From the NCBI RefSeq assembly GCF_002531935.1, contig NZ_NWSV01000007.1, positions 186,001 to 250,000 of the forward strand: 64,000 nucleotides of DNA, given 5' to 3'. A program made the position numbers and the translations under genes. Below, one piece after another: positions 58,517 to 64,000 of this stretch; the stretch's first letter is position 1; every line of letters begins with the position of its first letter. The DNA is from Rhizobium chutanense. Lineage in GTDB: Bacteria; Pseudomonadota; Alphaproteobacteria; Rhizobiales; Rhizobiaceae. The notes below the pieces were generated by a model that worked only from the letters and a program-made list of their open reading frames with translations, did not search any database and was not told the origin of the DNA.

Positions 58517-59631
58517 GGCCTTGCCAGCACCCCGCCGCTGACTGGGGCGGCGACCCCCGTCGTGCCGGGAAACGTCAACGGCAGCCCGTCCAGCGAGCGG
58601 ACGGCGAGATAGGCCCAGGCCTCGGCTTCCATCGCATCGCCGTCGAAGCCGGCCTGTTCGGCGGTCAACACCTTCGAGCCCAGCCTTTCGGCCATGGCCG
58701 AGAACTCCGCCATGAGGGTGGCGTTCAGCCGCCCGCCGCCGCAGACGATATAGATCGACGGGCTCTCGGGCAGGAAACCGGCGGATTTGATGATCGAGGC
58801 GGCGGCGACATGGGCGAGTGTGCGGGCGCCGTCCTCGAGGCTTGCCTCCTCCGGCCGAAGCGGCGCAAAATCGCCGCGGTCAAGTGAGCGGCGAACATTG
58901 CCGCGAAAGAACGGGCTTGCCAGATAGCGTTCCGCAAGAGCGGCCACGACCTTGCCGCGCCCGCCGATCTCGCCGCCGGGATCATAGGTTTTGCCGGTCT
59001 GCATCTCCACCCATTGGTCGATCAGCGTATTGCCCGGCCCGCTGTCGAAGGCCGCGATCCGGCCATCCCCACCGATAAAGGTCAGATTCGAGATGCCGCC
59101 GATATTGACGAAACACACCGCCTGCACCGCTTGCTGGAATTTTCCTGCGAGTGCCGCGTGATAGGCCGGCACCAGCGGCGCGCCCTGCCCGCCATGAAGC
59201 ATGTCGTTGGCGCGCATGTCATAGACCACCGATATGCCGGTCCGGCGCGCCAATTCCCCTCCATCGCCGATCTGGATCGTCAATCCTTCGTCGGGGCGAT
59301 GGAGCACTGTCTGGCCATGAAAACCGAGAACATCGATGGCATCGGCAGAAAGCCCGAAACGCTCCAGAAATGCCGTAACGGCAGCTGCATGCCGCAAGGT
59401 CAGTTCAAGCTCGATCCGGCGAAGTTCCTCCGGCCGTTCACGCCGGTCGCGCAGCGGCCGCGCCAGCTCCAGCGCCCGTTTCAGCCGCCCGCGAAAATCG
59501 GCGTCATAGGGCACGCCCATGAAAGGCCCGCGTTCGATGAAGCCGCGGCCGTCGGTCCTGAGCAGCGCGACGTCGATTCCGTCCATCGACGTGCCGCTCA
59601 TCAGGCCGATCGCAGTCCTGATGACGTCCAT
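58513..59631 (-). CDS. anmK: anhydro-N-acetylmuramic acid kinase
   Basis: A 372-residue kinase of peptidoglycan recycling that opens and phosphorylates 1,6-anhydro-MurNAc. Sugar-kinase motifs: [16 protein letters not shown] (phosphate 1), [13 protein letters not shown] and [11 protein letters not shown] (phosphate 2 region). It may be linked with the wall enzymes elsewhere in the window, but is transcribed alone with the GNAT gene. Divergent from tyrS. Confidence 0.96.
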   Translation of the reverse strand: MDVIRTAIGLMSGTSMDGIDVALLRTDGRGFIERGPFMGVPYDADFRGRLKRALELARPLRDRRERPEELRRIELELTLRHAAAVTAFLERFGLSADAIDVLGFHGQTVLHRPDEGLTIQIGDGGELARRTGISVVYDMRANDMLHGGQGAPLVPAYHAALAGKFQQAVQAVCFVNIGGISNLTFIGGDGRIAAFDSGPGNTLIDQWVEMQTGKTYDPGGEIGGRGKVVAALAERYLASPFFRGNVRRSLDRGDFAPLRPEEASLEDGARTLAHVAAASIIKSAGFLPESPSIYIVCGGGRLNATLMAEFSAMAERLGSKVLTAEQAGFDGDAMEAEAWAYLAVRSLDGLPLTFPGTTGVAAPVSGGVLARP

Positions 59632-59761
59632 GCGGCTTGCCTCCCTGCGATTCCCGGATGCACTTTTATAAAAACAGTGCTAAACGCGCCGCGACAGATC
59701 AACAACAACGAACTTGCGCAAGCCCCAGCGGTCGAGCGCAGATACTCAAGAGACGAAACCC

Positions 59762-61018
59762 ATGTCCGAGTTCAAGTCCGATTTCCTCCGCACCCTGAAA
59801 GAGCGCGGCTTCATTCATCAGATCTCTGATGAAAGCGGCCTCGACGACCTCTTCGCCAAGGAAACCGTGACGGCCTATATCGGCTATGACCCGACGGCAT
59901 CCAGCCTCCATGTCGGCCATCTCACGCAGATCATGATGCTGCACTGGCTGCAGGCGACGGGCCACCGCCCGATCTCGCTGATGGGCGGCGGCACCGGCAT
60001 GGTCGGCGATCCCTCCTTCAAAGAGGAGGCCCGCAAGCTGATGACGATCGAGACGATCGAAGAAAATATCGCATCGATCAAGCGCTGCTTTTCGAACTAT
60101 CTCGATTACGGCAAGCCCGGCAACGCCGCGCTGATGATCAACAATGCCGAATGGCTGCGTACGTTGAATTACCTGGAGTTCCTGCGCGATGTCGGCCGCC
60201 ATTTCTCGGTCAACCGAATGCTGTCCTTCGACAGTGTGAAGACGCGCCTTGACCGCGAGCAGTCGCTCTCCTTCCTGGAATTCAATTACATGATCCTCCA
60301 GGCCTATGATTTCGTCGAGCTCGCCAAACGCTACGACTGCCGCCTGCAGATGGGCGGTTCGGACCAATGGGGCAATATCGTCAACGGCATCGATCTCGGT
60401 CACCGCATGGGGACGCAGCAGCTTTACGCCCTGACTTCGCCGCTGCTGACGACATCGTCCGGCGCCAAGATGGGCAAGTCGGCGACGGGCGCTATCTGGC
60501 TGAACGCCGATATGCTCTCGGCCTATGATTTCTGGCAATATTGGCGCAACACCGAGGATGCCGACGTCTCGCGCTTCCTGAAGCTGTACACGACGCTGCC
60601 GATGGATGAAATCGCTCGTCTTTCGGCGCTCGGCGGTTCGGAGATCAACGAGGTCAAGAAGATCCTCGCGACCGAAGTGACGGCGATCCTGCACGGGCGC
60701 GAGGCGGCTGAACAGGCCGCCGAAACGGCGCGCAAAACTTTCGAAGAAGGCGGCCTTTCCGACAACCTGCCGTCTGTCGAGGTTCCCGCATCCGAACTCG
60801 ACGCCGGCATCGGTTTGCTGTCGCTGATCGTTCGGGCCGGCCTGGCCGCGTCGAATGGCGAAGCCCGCCGTCACGTCCAAGGCGGCGCTGTCCGCATCAA
60901 CGACGAGGCCGTCAGCGACGAACGGAAGATGATCGGCAGCGGCGAAATCACCGCCGACGGCATCATCAAGCTCTCGCTCGGCAAGAAGAAGCACATCCTG
61001 ATCCGTCGCGCGGCGTAA
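59762..61018 (+). CDS. tyrS: tyrosyl-tRNA synthetase
   Basis: A 418-residue class I synthetase for tRNA-Tyr. HIGH-like motif [10 protein letters not shown] (about residue 42), KMSKS-like [10 protein letters not shown] (about 236), anticodon-binding region and a C-terminal S4 domain (about 348-415). Start at ATG 59762 with AAGAG upstream. A strong terminator follows. Confidence 0.97.
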   Translation: MSEFKSDFLRTLKERGFIHQISDESGLDDLFAKETVTAYIGYDPTASSLHVGHLTQIMMLHWLQATGHRPISLMGGGTGMVGDPSFKEEARKLMTIETIEENIASIKRCFSNYLDYGKPGNAALMINNAEWLRTLNYLEFLRDVGRHFSVNRMLSFDSVKTRLDREQSLSFLEFNYMILQAYDFVELAKRYDCRLQMGGSDQWGNIVNGIDLGHRMGTQQLYALTSPLLTTSSGAKMGKSATGAIWLNADMLSAYDFWQYWRNTEDADVSRFLKLYTTLPMDEIARLSALGGSEINEVKKILATEVTAILHGREAAEQAAETARKTFEEGGLSDNLPSVEVPASELDAGIGLLSLIVRAGLAASNGEARRHVQGGAVRINDEAVSDERKMIGSGEITADGIIKLSLGKKKHILIRRAA

Positions 61019-61043
61019 GCGGCTTCAAGTGTGAACGGATATG

Positions 61044-61073
61044 AAAGCCGGCGGCCTCGCCGGCTTTTTCTTT
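61044..61073 (+). terminator. tyrS intrinsic terminator
   Basis: AAAGCCGGCG/CGCCGGCTTT, 10 bp with GCCT loop, followed by TTCTTT. Confidence 0.9.
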
Positions 61074-61086
61074 GTTAGCCCCTGCA

Positions 61087-61384
61087 TCAGCGAACAAGAT
61101 CATTCAGCTCTTTGCTGACCTTCACCGTCATTCCGTTCGGTTTCTCGAAGCAGATAGCCCGGCGGATCGATATTTGAAGCGGGCTTCATCCGCGACCACC
61201 AGCTGATCGAGAAGATCGGCGGCGTCACCGTCGCGTCGAGGGGAACGGCGAGGATGTGGCCGGAGCGGGTGGGCTGGGGCGGTTTTGGCCGGTCGCCCTT
61301 TTCCGCAGAATACGAAGCCTGATGGCCGACCGTGACGGCGATCACGATGGCGGATGCAAAAGAGACTGTCCGAGCACGCCGCAT
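61087..61384 (-). pseudogene. small exported protein gene with probable frameshift
   Basis: From ATG 61384 a signal peptide (MRRARTVSFASAIVIAVTVG, cleavage near YSA) opens a frame whose third codon positions are strongly GC until about 61180; downstream the GC3-rich frame shifts by one and ends at 61087 with CFEKPNGMTVKVSKELNDLV. Without a shift the product is 94 residues ending at 61100. A one-base indel near 61165-61185 would join the two into a protein of about 98 residues. No family recognised. Confidence 0.4.
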
Positions 61385-61525
61385 GGCATTCTCCGCCGGC
61401 CATCACTTTCTGGCCGAAACCCCACATTACATCAGTATTCACTAAAATACTTCAGCGTCGACGACGAAATTGCCGGCAGGCGACCGAACGGATGATCCGG
61501 ATTCGCGAGGAAGCCCTCGCCTGCT

Positions 61526-64000
61526 TCACTGGAATTCGAAGATCTGCCGGAAAACACCGGGCGCGATGATCGACAGCGGATTGATCTGCAGGTTCGGCTG
61601 GTCGAACTTGCCTGTGAGTTTGAAGGTGATACCGATCAGGCCGCGGTCGCTGCCATTGCCGAGGATGACGCCGATCAGCGGCAGTTCGGCAAACAGCCGG
61701 TTGAGGCCGTAGGCCGGCATGAAAGTGCCGGTCATGTCCATGTTGCCCTTGCGATCGCGCACGACTCCCTGGAAAGTCGCGCCGATCTGGTCGCCGCGCA
61801 GCACGCCGTTCTCGATGCCGACCATGCCATTGCGCGACACGACGCGGGCAAAGCCGCGCTGGAAACGCTGCGACGAGGTATCGATGTCGCGCTTGACGGC
61901 TTCATTGAGGCTGCGCTGCTCGCTTCCGACAGGCGTCGAGACGATCGAGCGCAGCCGTTGTTCGTTGACGATCGCAAAACGGCGCACGTCGAGCGAACCG
62001 TCCCAGCCGCCCTGTGGAGAAAGCCGGATCGCCAGATTGAGCAGACCGCCCTGCATGTGCTGATAGAGATCGGCGAAACGCGATACCGCGCCGGCATCGC
62101 CGCTGGTGATGTTGATGACGCCGCCATCCTTCATCTGGCTGACCACGGCCTCGCCGCTGTCGGTAACGGCGGAAAAGTTCAGCGCTTGCAGCCTGTCGCC
62201 GCGCAGTGACACCTGCGCCTGGAAATTGCCGATCTTTTCGTCGTTGAAACCGATGACGTTTTTGAGCTTAGCGCGCACCGACACGCCGGTGTCGCCGGCA
62301 TCTCCTTCATCATCATCGCCCGAGCCCGATTTCAACCGTGCGATAACCGGCCGCGCATCGGCGCTATCGCCGGAAACGGAAACGTCGAAATTACCCTTGC
62401 TGCGCTTCACCGATAGGGCGAAATCGTCGAGCGAGGAGAGTTTGACGCTGTCGAAATCGGCAGAGATCAGCCCGGCCTTGCCGACATTCAGAGACCCGGT
62501 GGCGCCGAAACCGTCGCCCTTCAGCCGGAAATTCTTGATCTCGGTATTGTCGGCCGGGCCGGATGTTTCGAATTCGGCCGTGGCCGCAATGCCGCTGCCC
62601 TTCGACCAGCCGATCCACGGCAGGTCGAGCTGCGATTTGGTGAGGTCGAGCTGGACGTCCTGCCGGTCGTCGTCGATCCGCGTCAGCACCATCTTCACGC
62701 TGCCGCCGATGATGCCGGCGAGGCCGGGTATCAGCTTGTTGCGCTGGTCTTCGGACAGCGTCGCGGTGATTACCCGCTGCCGCTTCGCGCTGTCGGATGC
62801 CTCGACCGGTTCGGCAAGATCGATGTCGGCCGGGACGCCATCGATCTGGGCCTTGGCGTCGAGCGTGATCTGTTTCGGATTGCCGTTCAGCGTACCGTTG
62901 AGATTGCTGATCGTCCGGCCGGAAAACGGCTTGGCAAGATCGATGTCGGTCAGCTTCATTTCCGCCGTCCATTCGGCCGGCGGCGGGTTCTGCGAAGAGA
63001 GCAGGCCGAAATGCGCCTTGACGTGCGCCTCGATCCGGCCTTTGAAATCGTCGGGCGTAAAGCCGGCGCGCTGCAGCACCCGGATCGGCCTATAGGTCAG
63101 AAGTTCGCCGACGGCGTCGGCTGCTCCGGAGACCGCGAGATCGATATCCGCCATCAGCGGCTTGTCGTAGGTGGCGGGCATGATGAAGGTTCCCTGCCCG
63201 AGAACGACGGATCGGCCGGAAGGGAAATAGGACGTGCCGCTCTTGATCGCGATCGTCGCAACGGGGCCGGTCAGATCGAAATGGGCCGACGTGTCACGGA
63301 TCGGCGGAATCTCGCCGGCGACGTTCATCCGCGCTCCCGCGATGTCGAAGCCGATGCGGATCTGGTTGGCATCGAGCTTCAATCCCCTGCCGCCGGCGGC
63401 CTCATCCAGTCTGCCGAAGGGAATGAAGACTGATATGGCGGCGTTGGTGACCGTGCCGCCGAAGAGGTTGCCGTGTACCCAGGCGCGCACCTTCGGCGCC
63501 ATCCAGAAGGGCCAGAGCTGCTTGATCGCGGTCGTCTGCAACTGTGCCGACTGGCCGGCAAAGCTGATCTCCGGCGATTTGTCGCCGAGCTTGACGTGCA
63601 GCGCCCCGTAAAGCGCGCCGAGCGGGCTGGAGACGGTCATGTTGGGAAACAGGAACTCCCGCCCGCTGACCATGTAGCGCCCGGTGGCCTGGATGTCGAA
63701 GGAGAGCGGCTGCTCGCCGGAGCCGCCGGGGGCCGCTGTGCCGCCGCTGACAAGCAGGTCGATGCCGAAGCCCTTCCCGGCCTGCGGATCGAGCTTGTCG
63801 AGATCGATGAGCGCGCCGTTGATCGGCACCGTGGTCGCGCCGAACCGGGCGTTCGACCGGGCAATTTCGAGCGTCTGCTTGTCGAAATCGTAGACGAGGT
63901 TGATCTGCCCGCCCGACAGCTCCTGCGCATCGCCGTCCGCATAGATCAGGCCGGAACCGATATCGAGCGTCGCCGCCAGCGCCGGCTGCACGCTGTCTCG
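61526..64000 (-). CDS. AsmA-like C-terminal domain protein (partial)
   Basis: The last 824 or so residues of a large envelope protein; the N terminus lies beyond the window. Long beta-strand stretches with recurring DLSGP-, GxL and IDG-type turns, and the end (LPLIGVILGNGSDRGLIGITFKLTGKFDQPNLQINP) are typical of AsmA/DUF3971 family members such as YhdP, now seen as bridge-like lipid carriers between inner and outer membrane. The PLIG...GLIG...G..P...NPLS pattern at the C terminus is the strongest evidence. Role here is inferred from the family. Confidence 0.9.
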   Translation of the reverse strand, partial: RDSVQPALAATLDIGSGLIYADGDAQELSGGQINLVYDFDKQTLEIARSNARFGATTVPINGALIDLDKLDPQAGKGFGIDLLVSGGTAAPGGSGEQPLSFDIQATGRYMVSGREFLFPNMTVSSPLGALYGALHVKLGDKSPEISFAGQSAQLQTTAIKQLWPFWMAPKVRAWVHGNLFGGTVTNAAISVFIPFGRLDEAAGGRGLKLDANQIRIGFDIAGARMNVAGEIPPIRDTSAHFDLTGPVATIAIKSGTSYFPSGRSVVLGQGTFIMPATYDKPLMADIDLAVSGAADAVGELLTYRPIRVLQRAGFTPDDFKGRIEAHVKAHFGLLSSQNPPPAEWTAEMKLTDIDLAKPFSGRTISNLNGTLNGNPKQITLDAKAQIDGVPADIDLAEPVEASDSAKRQRVITATLSEDQRNKLIPGLAGIIGGSVKMVLTRIDDDRQDVQLDLTKSQLDLPWIGWSKGSGIAATAEFETSGPADNTEIKNFRLKGDGFGATGSLNVGKAGLISADFDSVKLSSLDDFALSVKRSKGNFDVSVSGDSADARPVIARLKSGSGDDDEGDAGDTGVSVRAKLKNVIGFNDEKIGNFQAQVSLRGDRLQALNFSAVTDSGEAVVSQMKDGGVINITSGDAGAVSRFADLYQHMQGGLLNLAIRLSPQGGWDGSLDVRRFAIVNEQRLRSIVSTPVGSEQRSLNEAVKRDIDTSSQRFQRGFARVVSRNGMVGIENGVLRGDQIGATFQGVVRDRKGNMDMTGTFMPAYGLNRLFAELPLIGVILGNGSDRGLIGITFKLTGKFDQPNLQINPLSIIAPGVFRQIFEFQ

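Overview
The window looks like chromosomal DNA of a Rhizobium of the etli/leguminosarum group. The evidence is uniformly high GC with strong GC3 bias, close resemblance of nearly every protein to rhizobial families, and the pairing of rhizobial gene sets such as the suf operon with Irr/RirA-type operators. I see no phage, insertion sequence, integrase or CRISPR array; it is a core-genome stretch with a few decayed genes. All calls rest on reading the sequence; no database search was run.

Layout. 1-6.2 kb: an exported hypothetical, thrS, and an 866-residue Sel1-repeat protein. 6.3-13.3 kb: DUF1697, a yidD/Fe-S scaffold pair, folE-hisI, patatin, CBS, rhomboid, PAS and PilZ genes, with a candidate small RNA between rhomboid and PAS. 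13.6-18.7 kb: a proline-iminopeptidase pseudogene, a transglutaminase-like cysteine peptidase, an anchored hypothetical and a D,D-carboxypeptidase with a SPOR domain. 18.7-29.5 kb: sdaA, two coupled membrane proteins, a MerR regulator with a clear operator, mgtE, a peptide-deformylase homologue lacking metal ligands, BON and repeat-bearing exported proteins, an ICMT-like methyltransferase, lipB, tRNA-Leu(GAG) and a DMT transporter. 29.6-41.5 kb: pccA and, facing it, a six-gene run crcB-rluA type-HAD-ATP12-lipoprotein-pccB; between them sugE behind a guanidine-II riboswitch; then a copper-handling pair. 41.7-46.3 kb: a tandem glycine riboswitch and gcvTHP. 46.4-48.4 kb: DUF982, a GH25 lipoprotein and a short rod-like flagellar protein. 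48.5-55.8 kb: the full suf Fe-S operon with an unrecognised small membrane protein between sufB and sufC. 56-64 kb: a hydrolase, an acyltransferase, a GNAT protein, anmK, tyrS, a frameshifted small exported gene and the C-terminal part of an AsmA-like protein cut by the window end.

Regulation is the richest theme. Two riboswitch loci (glycine, guanidine-II), a suf promoter in which an IRO (RirA) match spans the -35 region and an ICE (Irr) match lies at the start site, a MerR dyad, a 16-bp perfect palindrome before the acyltransferase, a hairpin that pairs the Shine-Dalgarno of the 29.6-kb gene, and an orphan intrinsic terminator implying a small RNA at 11.7-11.9 kb can all be read directly. 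The least explained items are that small RNA, the SD-pairing hairpin gene, the suf-embedded 81-residue protein and the deformylase-like pseudoenzyme.
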